Source: Boesenbergia rotunda
Lineage: Eukaryota > Streptophyta > Magnoliopsida > Zingiberales > Zingiberaceae
DNA length: 64,000 nt
Direction of reading: 5' to 3'
NCBI GenBank assembly: GCA_024364735.1
Contig: JAGFNQ010000207.1
Location: forward strand, 55,526 to 119,525
Below the pieces are notes generated by a model. That model was not told the DNA's origin. It did not search any database and worked only from the letters and a program-made list of their open reading frames with translations. The position numbers were made by a program, and so were the translations under genes. Each line of letters opens with the position of its first letter. The stretch's first letter is position 1. Positions 20,716 to 33,060 of this stretch are shown here, piece by piece.

Positions 20716-23700
20716 ATGGCCTACTTCACTTCGGCGCTCGCGTTCGTCGCGCTTCTACTATGGAGGCGGATCACCGCCGATGGCCCTCAGACCAGCATCA
20801 TCCTGAACTCCTGCAGCTTATACAACGTGACCAACACCACCGCTTTCGCCGCCACTCTCAACCTCACCTTCGCCGACCTCCACTCCACCATCTCCTCTGC
20901 TGCTCCCGGCAGCTCCTCCTCTCACTTCGCGACCGCGCGGATCAACGACCCGCTATTCTACGCCCTCTTCCAGTGCCGCGGCTACCTCTCCACCGCCGAC
21001 TGCCTCACTTGCCTCTCTGCCGCCGAGGTCCATATCCGCAGCTATTGCGGCCCCGCCACTGGCGCCCGCGTCGTCTACGACGGGTGCTTCCTCCGCTACG
21101 AGAGCACCCCCTTCTTCGACCAGGGCACGGGCCTGGGGAACGGCAATAACTGCGGTAAACGCAACTCGACGAGCGGGTTCGCCGCAGCGGTTCGGCCGCT
21201 GTTGGAGGATTTGAGCATTGCCACGCCGAGGACTTCGGAGTTCTTCGCGGCGGCGGAGAGGGACGGGGTGTTCGGGATAGCGCAGTGCGTGAATACGGTC
21301 AGCGTGGAGGGGTGCGGGCAGTGCCTGACGACGGCGGTGAATAATGCAGAGTTGTGCCTTCCGTTGGCTGAGGGCCGGGCGATGGACACTGGCTGCTTCA
21401 TGAGATACTCCAACGAGTCCTTCTTCCCCACCAACCAAACCATGGATTTATCCCCTTTCTTGAATTCAGGTGAGCCAAGTCGTAGTTATGGTTTCCGCTT
21501 GGGCCTTTTTTTTCCTTCTATTTTCTTACTCTCTTCCAGATAAAAATGCATTTTTGTGTGTAATTATGGTACTAATTAAGCTATGGATTTGGTTCTGGAA
21601 CAGGGAGATCGAACAAGCGAAGGGCCATCATTTGGGGAGTCGCTGGAGGAGTCGGCGGCCTGTTGCTTCTCCTAGGGCTTGTGACACTTCTGTGGATGAG
21701 GAGACCCAAAGATCGACAAGGTCGAAAAGGTTCGTGAATCCAATCTATTCTCTACTCACCTGAAAATGTAAGGTTAGAATTCTTTCCAGGGAACTAACGA
21801 GAATTAAGTTATGTTGGGAGATATGTATGTGTTGATCCAACAACCTGAGTACGGTTAGTCAGCTCGACGATGAATCTGCTACTCGGCAACGTGGATCTTA
21901 TCTCGTTTATATTCTTAACACACCCTTTTGGTTATCTTTGGTTATCGAGGCACCCCTTTGATAGTAGACATATCCTTCTTAGTATCATCATCATTGACTT
22001 TGTCTAGTTGGTCGTCAAGTTATCCCTTCGGATATCAATATTTATCCTTATGGATAAGAATGTTAAGGTCGTGGTGACTGCAAGACCTTCTTTCTTTAAG
22101 ACGGTATTGCTCCGCTCAAGTGTTTACGGTTGAATGACAATCGTCTCCCAAAGAAACAACAACCTACATCTCGAAAGAACACTTCAAATTTTGAATTTTA
22201 ATGAACTTTCAAAGCCTTGTAACTCTATAGAGAGGAGAGGAAGAGAGAACTAAAGAGGAAAAGTCACAACTTAAGTGTTAGAGTAAGTTGAGGAGAAAGA
22301 GTGAGGTTCTATTTATAGGGACAAATGATTTCTCCCAAAGGGTGAAGAGACACTTTTAATTGGTGAAAAGACATAAGTGTGTCTTTTAGAAATATCATGA
22401 ACTCAATTATTCAAATTAATTGAGTTAACTATTTTAATTCTGCATATTCAGCCGCATATATGAATTAATTTATTAATTATTTAATTAATGAATCATTCTC
22501 ACTAATTAATTGATTAATTTTTCTCCATACGACAACCACATATCATAAATTAATTTTGATTTCTTTACCTCTCAATTGTTCCACTTATATTAACATTCAG
22601 ATATAATCGAGTTAGCATTCGTGTATTCACATTCATGAATCCAACTTGTGTGTGAGCTAATACTTTCGTCTGATCATATCGGGTTAACTTTTCCTTATTC
22701 AAATAATCTTAGATATTAATTTCTCATTCGAGAAATTAGTTTACAACGATCTACTCGTGAAATAGCTATTCATATGAAAACTAATTTTCTAACAAGTTCT
22801 ACAAATCATTCTTTTTTTTTTGTATGATAAGTGGAAGAAAGACCAACTTTTAGCAACATATTCATTCTCTTCATAAATTAATGTGATGGTTCTTTAACTA
22901 CTAACAACCATGTTTCATCAGTAGTTCCATTGACATTGGTGTTAATCATCTCCTTTTTTCTTGCTGAAACAAAACTCGAATGCTATTATGTCTATAGTCG
23001 ATGGCATCATTTGTTTTGATTAAATATTGGTAGAATAACGGAGGTATAGTTGACAAAAGGACTTCTCATTAATGTTTGAACTAATCCTCTTAAACGAACC
23101 CTTTTGGCCTACTTTTCTGCATTATTTGAGAGTTTAGAGGCTTTAAAATACATCATCTTTCAAATTTTGTATATATGGATATAACATGAGGGCGCTTAAC
23201 CATGAACTCTGATAAAATCTTTTGAGAAGAATAAGCTTAACATTCTTGTCAGGTTCAAGGTTGTCTCATCAAGAGACCTCACTTAATTTCTGTTATTGAC
23301 CCGAAGTTCGATAGTGAGTTGAACTTCATATCATATTATTTCTAATGGCTTAATCATTTGATGACCTAGACCATTGTCATATTTTAATCCGACCATATAG
23401 GAGTCGACTATTTGGGGTTAGCTATATGGATCTTATACCTCTATTAAACACTATGCAAGCTTAATTATACCACTTGTGATATATTTGCGGCTAGAAAAAA
23501 TTGAATAGAAGACTGAAATATGACATGACAGGCTGAAATGCATTTAACAGGATTGTATTTATTGAAAAAATTTGTATTACCACGTTGAAACCAATTATAA
23601 TTCATCTGGTCTTAATAAAAATAGAAAGGATATTAGCTTGTCATGTCAGTCTTCTATTTCTCTTCATGCTAATGATTTTCAGTTGTGTGAAGTTCTAGTT

Positions 23701-26365
23701 TTTTTTCTTATGCAAAATGAACCACGCTTGACATTTTATGTTTTGTATCCAAGTAATTTCTCATGAGGTGATCTTTGTGCAGGCGATATATTAGGGGCAA
23801 CTGAGTTACAAGGTCCATTAAATTTCCGTTACAAGGATCTAAAAAAAGCTACAAATAATTTCAGTAAAGACAGTAAATTAGGAGGAGGAGGTTTTGGTGA
23901 TGTGTACAAGGTGAGACCCATTAAGTGTTTACAATGTTCTGTTTTTGATGAATCATGTACCAGATCTGGAAACTTGGGTAAAGTTTTAAGGTTTTTCTTC
24001 TGTTGTCAATAATTGTGATGGCATAGTTGAAATACATAATTGCCCAATGCTAAAAGAGTCAGTTAAGATACGCTGACAGTTTTAATTTTCACAGGGTATA
24101 CTGAAAAATAGGAAAACAGTTGCAGTAAAGAGACTAGCAATTGCTCAAATTAGTAGGGCAAGAGCAGATTTTCAGACCGAAGTGAAGCTCATTAGCAATG
24201 TTCACCATCGAAACTTAATTCGTCTGCTTGGATGTTCTAGCAAAGGCAAAGATTTTCTTCTTGTCTACGAGTACATGGCAAATAGCAGCCTTGACAAATT
24301 CATATTTGGTAATTTCTTAATTTCAACATACAAACACCTTGCGTCTTACTTTGAATGCCTGCTTCATTATTAAATGGATTGAGTCTGGGTTTTCATTTTC
24401 TTTGTGCTTTCTATTTAACCAATAGGCACACAAGACCATTAAAGTTAATTTGTGGTTTCTCACCTTTGTTTATTGTTACTGTTTTGATAAATAAGAATCA
24501 CTGAAACACACATCCAATCAATACATGCCTCACTCATTGGCGGTCTTTGTAATATCTTGTGCTTTGTAGGTCTCTAAATTTTCAACATATGACGGTCTTC
24601 TTAAACCAATTTACTATGCAAGAATCATGCTGATTGTGAGACAACATTAGAAAGAAGAGAGGCAAAAATAGACTAAAAGATGCATCAAATTTCTTCCTTG
24701 AAAACATTGTTTTGCTTGTCTTGGGACGTTGGTGTAGTTAATTGTTGCCTAAAGCAATAACCAGGTAATAGGTAGCGCTACAATGCACACAATTGTTGCA
24801 TAGAAGGGACCAAAAGGTGCAAAATAAGTATCATCCATAGACCTCATGTTACTTTAACATGAGTAAAAGTTGTCAATTTAACTCTTGATTAGTGTTTCTA
24901 GTAAAAAGGATTCAGGTTTTCAGTATAATTAAATTAATTTTTGGCATAGAGAAAGGGTTGAAACTTCAGGAACTTTATTTTCAAATACAACTTTCAATTA
25001 TATCTGAGTTTAATGTAACAGAATACCATTTTGTTCTTATGGTTAATTGATTATTGTCTGTCAAAGTGCTTTGAGTAAAAGAATCTTAACTAATTTTTTC
25101 TCTAAAAAATCATCATAACTTTTCTTTGATTGAGCTAACTAGCTCATTTAGTAAGGACCTTCCTTTATTGCACAAGGAGTTCAGTTTAAATTATGTCTTC
25201 ATCAGCAAGTAGGTTTCCCCCCTCTCTGTTCCCCTAAAAAAAAGGTTTCTTCTGTTCACTTATCTGAGTTCACTTTCATATGTGATCAAATACCTGAAAG
25301 TTGGCAGTTGCATCCAGCCTTGGTGAAATTGATATAAATCTGAGTTTATTCAGTTTGTGTCTTGTTGAAATCATTTTATAGGTGACAGACGCGGATTCCT
25401 CAACTGGAAACAGAGATTGTCCATAATTGTTGGCATGGCTCGGGGTCTTTCTTACCTGCATCAGGAATTCCACGTTTGTATCATACATCGTGATATAAAA
25501 TGTAGCAACATTCTGCTTGATGATGATTTCCAGCCAAGAATTGCAGATTTTGGCCTAGCGCGCCTTCTGCCAGAGGACAAGAGTCACCTCAGCACTAAGT
25601 TTGCTGGCACTTTGTAAGTCTTTGCAGAGTTTAATTCCCATGCAGTCATTCCACAATATTTGTAACTACTCGTTTCAAATTCTCAAATACTGTATCATGT
25701 AGGGGATATACAGCACCTGAGTATGCAATTCAAGGGCAACTCACTGAAAAGGTTGATACATACAGCTTCGGAGTTGTTGTTCTCGAAATAATAAGTGGCC
25801 GGAAAAGCAATGACGTAAAACTCGAGCCTGACGCTCAGTATCTCCTTGAATGGGTAATCGCAATAAACCTTATGCAATCTCAAGTATTAACTTTATGATA
25901 ACAAATAAAACAGAAACACAAGCGAACTGGTATCTTACCCTTACCGGTTGCTATTACGACTTACGATAACAATTAGATGGAAAGATATCATATCTATGTT
26001 CATTTATATATACCATCTTGCGTTTTGATTCTCTACCTTTTTCGAGACAGGTTTGGAAACTATATGAACGCGATCAGTTGATTGAGCTGGTGGACGAAAC
26101 CTTAGATCCTAGTGAATTTTCTCCAGAGGAAGTGAAAAGGATCATTAAAATAGCTCTTCTCTGCACACAGTCTGCTGCAGCTGCGAGGCCGACCATGTCT
26201 GAGATTGTTGTTATGTTGCTCGGGCAAAGTGATAATACTTTTGAGCTCACAAGGCCAACCTTCATAGATGCCTCAAGTAGAGTTCATGGAGATACACCCC
26301 CGGCTACCCGTTCGTCTTCTACTTCGCATGCGACTATTTCGATATCTCAAGTTTCTGCTCGTTGA
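20716..26365 (+). CDS. Cysteine-rich receptor-like kinase (DUF26, CRK)
   Basis: Exons: 20716-21469, 21604-21729, 23783-23910, 24095-24308, 25382-25613, 25703-25853, 26051-26365; phases agree and give 639 residues. Signal peptide (~1-21), two Gnk2/DUF26 domains each with C-x8-C-x2-C (CRGYLSTADCLTC and CVNTVSVEGCGQC), membrane segment (~259-281) and kinase. Motifs: LGGGGFGDVYK (326-336), VAVKRL with K348, HRDIKCSN (D445), DFGLAR (D463), APEY. The seven-exon plan is standard for CRKs. It should be a plasma-membrane Ser/Thr kinase, in a family linked to stress, redox and immune signalling; substrate unknown. The DUF26 exon is much richer in GC than the kinase exons, common in monocot first exons. 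Intron 2 (2053 bp) carries a solo LTR; intron 4 is 1073 bp without a recognised element. Confidence 0.93.
21812..22794 (-). mobile_element. Solo LTR in intron 2 of the CRK gene
   Basis: It starts TGTTGGGAG and ends TTTTCTAACA, 983 bp. On the minus strand it has CCTATAAATAGAACC, a good TATA box, near 22310. It is flanked by AGTTA (21807-21811) and AGTTC (22795-22799), a 5-bp target duplication with one change. No internal region remains. It is opposite in orientation to the host gene. Confidence 0.65.
24309..25381 (+). other. Intron 4 of the CRK gene
   Basis: GTAATTT...TTTATAG, 1073 bp, AT-rich. I saw no ORF of note and no terminal repeats. Confidence 0.7.
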
Positions 26366-26799
26366 TGTTCCACGACAAGTAATATTCTATTTTATGGGGT
26401 AAAGTATATTTTCTTACGAACTGCAGTAACATATAATCGCACATTAGTAGAGGAAGAGGGAGATAAAAAAAAGGATACAGTAAGAAATCAAGCTTAATAT
26501 TGTATAACGATATAGGGATGCGTATAAATAATCCCACTCTATCGAATAAAGGTTTGTTTGTTATTATTGTTGTTGTTGGGTAGTAGTAGTAGTCGTCGTA
26601 GTAGTAATTGGCAATACATGGGAATCTATGTGCTTATATTACATATTTTGATTTGTATATTTAAGATTGAAGAATATAAGTTTCAAGTGAGCTAAAGAAC
26701 AGGATTATCATGATTATTGTTCCTTAGAAAGGTGATGTTAAGAAGTTGACATTATTCTGGTTCTATCTCATCAATTCCCAACAGTATCAGTGCAAATAG
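26366..26799 (+). promoter_or_regulatory. 3' flank of the CRK gene: poly(A) signal and microsatellite
   Basis: AATAAA at 26545-26550, about 180 bases after the stop, is a good polyadenylation signal. A TTG/TAG-type trinucleotide tract follows (26561-26608, mostly TAG with two TCG units). Confidence 0.5.
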
Positions 26800-27862
26800 T
26801 GTCACGCTCCGAGGTATTGTTCGTCCTATAAAAAATTGGACAACACCTTCTATGTACGGCGGATAATATAAAATCAATGTAGAAAGGCCCTCAGGGCCTA
26901 CAATAATCTCAGCCAACACGGCTAGTATAGATAGTATAAAAGAAGATAAACAGAACATAAAACATAATAAGACATACCTGAACTATAGATCGGTTCAACT
27001 TATGACAAACTAAACTACATATATGCCCCTTTGGGGCCCACATACATACAAGTGCAGCCACAACATAAATACAAGAGCATGGAACACGAAGAAATATACA
27101 AAGGGAAGAAAAAACTCAGGAAACACAATCAATCGAAGTCCTCCTGACGAGGAGAGGGACTGTCGGCTGGGGCACTCCAAATGATTATCAACCTGAAAGA
27201 AAAACAAGACTAACGGGGTGAGTCCAAGAATTCAACGGATACAAAACTAATATGCACAGAAGCTAAACTAGTAGTAAGTCACAAATTGCTACAAACTGAA
27301 GTGCAATAAAAAAATATACATAACTAGAATATTAAATGAACAATACATACATGTGTCAATCAAATTTCGAGAGTATATAGGTCAGTATAACCCCAATACT
27401 CTTCCGCGGGCAAACTCGTAGTATACAAGTACAGAAGATCCTCAAAACTCATGCCACATGGGCAAATACAGGATTATAAAGGCTTATATCATATGAGCAA
27501 TGCAGGATCACTGGACCCTAAGTACAAATACCTCCTGAATGTGCTTGCCAAGCAAGTGCAACAATCCAATGAAGCAAACACAAATAAATACAATAATACA
27601 TAGTATACATATGATGCAGCATGAGTCCCCCTCCACGTTAGTCGACCATCGTCGCATCTATACGAAATCAAGTGGGTAAGGCTCTGACTATGTCATCCCT
27701 CTATGTCAGTCGACCACCGCCGCGTATAATGCGAAACTGAGTGGGTAGGGAGGTACCCGTGTGGATTTTGAAGCACGAGAGCGTCAGTTGCGGAGTTCAA
27801 AGTTAAAGTCATGTATCAAAGATAAAGTATAACTATTTAATTAAATAGTACCAAACTACTTA

Positions 27863-28620
27863 GGGAGTGTTTGGGAGAGCTTCTGTTACCTACTTTTTAG
27901 ATTCTGACTATACAGAATCACTTTTGAGTGTTTGAGAAGGCTAGATTCTGCTTTAGCTTCTGTTACTTTTGTTCAGAAGTTAGAAGCAAGAAGTTGATGC
28001 TTCTACCTGTTTCTGCTTGTTTATTTATGATATAATATTAAAAATAATATTTATATCCTTAAATAATATAACATTTTACCTGATTGCCGCTTGACCTAAT
28101 TTTATCTCCTCAATCATATTATACTAATATTTATTTTTAAATAAAATTTTATATTTTTATAAAATTTCAATCATATTATACATTTCAGAATTATATATAT
28201 ATATATATATAATATTTATATAAATTATATTATTTTTTATTTTTTATTTTTTTATTAATTTTATATATTTTTCAGATATTCAAATTATAAAAAAATTAAT
28301 TTTAATACTATATTTAAAATATAATAATAATTATATCACTATTTAAAATATAATAATAATTACGTGAACAAATTATTTATAGTATCTAAATTATATTTAA
28401 ATAATTAAAAAATAATTAATTTATATAGTTTAAGGATATTATTGTCATTCAATTAAAAATTAAGCTTGGAAGCAATTATTCTCCCAAACACTCAAACTTT
28501 ATCTTGTATCAGCTTTTGACTTCTATTTTCAAACACTGCTTACTTTAGCTTCTTACTAACTTCAAGATAATCACTACAAGAATCACTTTTCAAGAAGTAA
28601 AAGTTCTCCCAAACACTCCC
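27863..28620. mobile_element. Tourist-like (PIF/Harbinger) MITE
   Basis: Terminal inverted repeats GGGAGTGTTTGGGAGA and TCTCCCAAACACTCCC bound a 758-bp AT-rich element, flanked by TTA on both sides (27860-27862 and 28621-28623), the target duplication of this superfamily. It has no coding capacity. It interrupts the LTR at 26800-30689. Confidence 0.8.
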
Positions 28621-29594
28621 TTAGAGTAATTGAGATTAGATTCATTTTAGGTTTAACATAAGCCTAACCCAAGAGATCACTTTAGTAACACCTAATCCAT
28701 GCTCTGAAAGCTGAAAGCAGGGCATTCCGTAACTCAATTCCAGCATGTCTTCACACGAAGACGAAAATCCAACAACCAAGGTGGAATGTCAAGGCAGAAT
28801 ACAATGAGATTCCTAGAACAAGCTACTACTTTCAATTGATAGCATCCAAGGCATGCTATTACACCACTTAACCCATGGCCTCATGACCCAAATCCAAGAG
28901 AACTCCATTCCCTCACGGCAATAACAAGCAACACATAGCATCTCCACCTTATAAAGGCTCACGACCAAGAGAAAAACATAAGCTCACGGCACACAAGAAC
29001 ATCACCCATCGATCCAAAAGTTATTCGATCCAGTCTCTACAAATCCCAAATCCAATCAAGACAATAACCTCATCTCTACGAATACAATGCCCAAATCTGG
29101 AAACCGAGCAGTGGTTTCCAAACCTCCCAACAACAAAACATATTCAAATGAAATGCTATCGCTGTATAAATAATATAAAGTAGACACTTAAGTAGACAAT
29201 AAATATAGATATGTAGGAATCTGATAAGAAAAAGAGTCGAGTTAGAAATAATTATCCGGTTGAAGCGCCGGCGTGCCGACTGCCCTTAGAGAATTGATTG
29301 CCGCCCTACGGTGCAAAGGCTCCCGGCAAAATTCTCCCAAGATCCGACAACCACGCGGCGTTCATAGGTGCACTCCAAGACGAACGCTGCCTTCGGAGAC
29401 AACCTCAGATCGCACTAGGCGAAGCCTCAAGACCCAAAACCGACCGAAGAAAGCGAAAAGCGAAAGGAGTAAAGCGCCAATCGCTTAGAGGGAGAAGGAG
29501 AGAAGAAAGCAGTGAATTGAGATACTATGCCTTCTTCCCCTCCTTTTATAGATTCGAAGAGATAATGTCTCTTCGTGCTTGAGGGATCGCGGCC

Positions 29595-29610
29595 GCGCCT
29601 CGCGAGGCGC
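29595..29610. repeat. 16-bp perfect palindrome
   Basis: GCGCCTCGCGAGGCGC reads the same on both strands, in a GC-rich patch of the LTR. Confidence 0.8.
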
Positions 29611-30689
29611 GAAGGTCGCAATTTCTCAAAAAAAAAAAAAAAAAAAATAAAAGGATTGTAAAAATAAAACCAAACCAAATTGATTTAGGAATCCAATCGA
29701 ACCGGGTCGCCCGCAAGCGCGAGGCTCACGGGCTGGGGATTTGCACCCCCCTGCGCGCGATAATCGTGTGTGTCGCGCCCGGTTTATGAATTTCTGGCCC
29801 AGATCCCCTGAAACCACCTGGTTTGGGCTCAACCCGTACATGCGTGTAGGTCCCTCTAAGCCATCTAAGCATGGTTGGAATGACTTCATATATAAGGCAT
29901 TCCAACTCCGATAGCTTAGCAATGTGGGACTAAACTTCCTTCAATAAATTTGAAATTCCAAACAAAATTCAACAATAGCAACACTTATTCCATCATGCTG
30001 ATCTAAACCAGAATTAATATTAAAAGAAATAAGTCTTACCTCTGATGATCGCCGGTAAAGCAAAACAACCTCAGGAATAGGGGATCGAAAATCCAGAGAT
30101 CTCGGAGCTGGTCGGACTAGGCACAGTCTCGACGCCAGTGCTAAATGCGTTCAGGCGATAGGGAAAAGAACAGTCCGGTTGCAGATCTGCGATCAGCGTG
30201 CACCCATTATGGTGAGCGATAAGGGAAAATGAGGAAAGAGACTTAATATCGAAGGGGAAAGAATCTCCGGAGATCTAGTACCCGTCCGTAGCCCACTGGA
30301 CATGAGGAGTGGAGATCATCGTACCTGGCAGCAAGGCAGCGACCAAGGAACCTAATGTCGCGGATCGCGCAGTGTGATATGAATTCGAGGCTGCAGGCTC
30401 CGGCGTGCTTCTGGTGGCTGAGATGAGGTCGGGCGGAGGAAGATCAACGTGTGCAAGTGGGGAAGAAGGAGGAGAAACAAAGAGATGAAGTCGAGGGGCC
30501 CTCGGCGTTGTCTCGATCGGGTGGAGCAGAGAGTGGACTCGGCGGAGGTTGGGAAGAATAGGGGAAAAAACGGAATTTATAAGTGGGTGGTATTTTACAA
30601 ATAAGCCCTTCAAATCTGGATAATTTAAATCCTAAACTTAATTTAAAAATTTTCATGTTTAAGTTCTGAAATTTTTTTGATATTTAACA

Positions 30690-32181
30690 ATAACGAAGGT
30701 ACACCGTTAGTTTGAGAGAGACTAACCACAATAAATAAAAGATTACTCCAAGGAGAAATTGCCCTAAACTCCTTGCATGCAAATTCAACTCTCTTTTTAG
30801 TTTTTGCATAAAAAAAATTTATTTTCACTTCCTATATGCAAAGTTTCATGTGCTTCAACTACAGATTTAACGAATTACCCTTAATTATTTTTAGGTACAA
30901 AAAATCTGAAATAAAGTATAATTCTTCATAAATTCAGTATCATTTAATTAAAATTTAGTATATTTTCTATTAAATTAAGTACTGCCTAATTAATTCATTC
31001 TAAACTAATCAATTAATATAAACTCCCAGGTGGAAAAAGAATTGTGCTCAATTTTATAGAAAATATACTAAAATCTAAATTAAATATACTAAATTTAGAA
31101 AGAATTACACTTATTTTTGAACTTTCTGCATTTGGTAAAAGGGTGATACTCAATTTGATAGAAATATACTCAATTCTAATTATATGATACTGAACTCAGG
31201 AGAAATTATATCATATTTTGAACTTTTTGTACCTGAAAATAATGGAGATAATTAGATAAATCAATATATATTAATGAGCAAATAAAATTTTACATGCAAG
31301 GAATGGAAATAAAGTTTTTCTAACATAGGCACTGAACATAAAAATTTAAGATGCGATTGGAAATTTAAAAATAATTTACATTCAAATCAAAGCATCCGTC
31401 TGCTATATGTTGAATAATAAAAGAAAGAGTATTAATGAGAAAATACAAGAGAAAATATTTTTAAAAGGAAAGAAAAACATCTTGAAATTTTTAATAAATG
31501 TGCAAATTGACAAACAAGAAGAGCAATGGAGATAAATGGGAAGGCTTTGGTTCACGCTTATTTTACATTACAGTGGGCAATTAGGATAAGTTGATCATTC
31601 ACATTGATGATTAATAAGAAGTCTTTAAATCTTACGAGATTTTCTTAATTGTAAAATGGAACGAATTATATATGTTACCTAAAATAGATATTTTATCATT
31701 GTAAAAGTTTTTTTAAAAAACATTAATTCCTAAGATACTTTGACTGAACTAATTATTCCCACCAAAGGTTAAACAAACTGTGACGACAAAGTTAGGTTGA
31801 CGATAAATCTTGGCCAGCTAGGCAAGAGGATGGTAAATTAAAAATTAAGGACATGTATTTTTATTACTACAAAATTAATATTTCTATAATTATAAACTTA
31901 ATGAATGAAAATGAAATAGTTAATGTTGAGGTTATTTTTGTCCCTTTTCTTGTAGGTATTTTTAATATATTTTTTATGCTAAAATAGTATAATTTCAGTA
32001 TCAAATACTATTTCATACTTACGCCATTTCATAGCAAAAAAAAACATATATATTACAATATTCTATTTTTACTTATTCATAATTTAATCATCAACCTACA
32101 TTTTAATTTATTAATATTTGTATGATAATTATTATATTTAAAATCAATACTTCATCTATATTTAAAAAATTATTTTTTTAA
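30690..32181. other. AT-rich intergenic DNA
   Basis: No gene. Apart from the foldback element at 30885-31246 I see no recognisable structure; from 32020 it becomes extremely AT-rich. Confidence 0.5.
30885..31246. mobile_element. Foldback-type MITE with repeated arms
   Basis: Left TTATTTTTAGGTACAAAAA is inverted on the right as TTTTTGTACCTGAAAATAA. The similarity between the arms extends about 100 bp (ATACTCAATTTGATAG..., GATACTGAA...). A further direct copy of the arm sequence lies inside (31050-31125). No coding capacity. Confidence 0.5.
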
Positions 32182-32404
32182 AAATTTACATCCAACTAAT
32201 ATATATAAAAAATTATAATTTTTAATAATATTTTGTATGTCATTGTAATGGATGGTTTATTTTACATTTATGTATATCAATTTTTTTAATATTTTAATAT
32301 ATTTTTATGAAATTATTGATATAATTTATAAATATAGTTATAATTAAAATATATTAAATAAATTTAAAATAAAATTTTTATTAAATTAAATCTTTCTAAA
32401 TATG

Positions 32405-32863
32405 CATAATAAAATTAAAATATACTACTAAATACACTTAATTTAAATTTATAATAAATAATTAATATTACTATAAATAACGAAAATAAATAATAATTAT
32501 AAATCAATTTAATTTATAATATATAATAATATAATATTTAATAAAAATATATTATATTTAATTTTATTAATTATATAATATAATATAATTTTTAAAATTA
32601 AAAATTTACACCGTTTGCCTTCAACCAATACACCAAATTCTCACACCATATTTGGTGTGGGAATTTTCTAATCTTTTTATAATTTAAAAAAAAACTTATC
32701 AAATTATATAATTAATAAAATCAAATATAATATATATTATTAAATACCATAAATAAATATTAATTTATAATTATTAGTTTCCTCATTACTTATAGTAATA
32801 TTAATTATTTATTATAAATTTAAATTAAGTGTATTTAATAGCATATTTTTAATTTTATTATTG
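32405..32863. mobile_element. AT-rich foldback element (copy 1)
   Basis: Two arms of about 200 bp are inverted copies: ACACTTAATTTAAATTTATA on the left and its complement on the right. The centre carries CACCAAATTCTCACACC and TTTGGTGTGG. It abuts the TG of an LTR fragment. The transposon family is not identified. Confidence 0.65.
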
Positions 32864-33060
32864 TCATGTCCCGAGGAGTCGCTCGACCGATAAAAAATCA
32901 AACAGCACCTCCCTGTACGGCGAACAATATGATTCCACAAATACATAAACTCACATAACCAAATAATACTTTAGCCAATACGATTAGAATAAAAGATAAA
33001 AACACAGCCACACAGTTATACAGCAACTCATACAGCTATAAATAGAAATCAAGATATACT
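32862..33060 (-). mobile_element. LTR fragment (subfamily C-like), copy 1
   Basis: Starts TGTCATGTCCCGAGGAGTCG and is related to the LTR at 26800 (CGATAAAAAATC and the CTGTACGGCG motif). After 199 bp it is interrupted by the LTR starting at 33061. Copy 2 is at 36172-36370. Confidence 0.6.

Larger units (their letters stand above)
26800..30689 (-). mobile_element. Large chromovirus-type gypsy LTR (subfamily C)
   Basis: It starts TGTCACGCTCCGAGG and ends TATTTAACA. The end shares the 'ATTTATAAGTGGG ... AAGCCCTT' layout of the other chromovirus-type LTRs, and the start resembles the fragment at 32862. Without the MITE at 27863-28620 it is about 3.1 kb, the usual size here. Orientation is inferred as minus by homology. 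Neither a target duplication nor an interior was found, so it is a solo LTR. The part at 29628-29950 (poly-A tract, GC-rich block, AATGTGGGACTAAAC) may be a further insertion. Confidence 0.55.

Noticed and set aside
20953..21443. Minus-strand ORFs over the CRK ectodomain
   Set aside because: Shadows of the GC-rich real exon on the plus strand.
26800..30689. Target duplication for the subfamily C LTR
   Set aside because: Flanks AATAG and ATAAC do not match.
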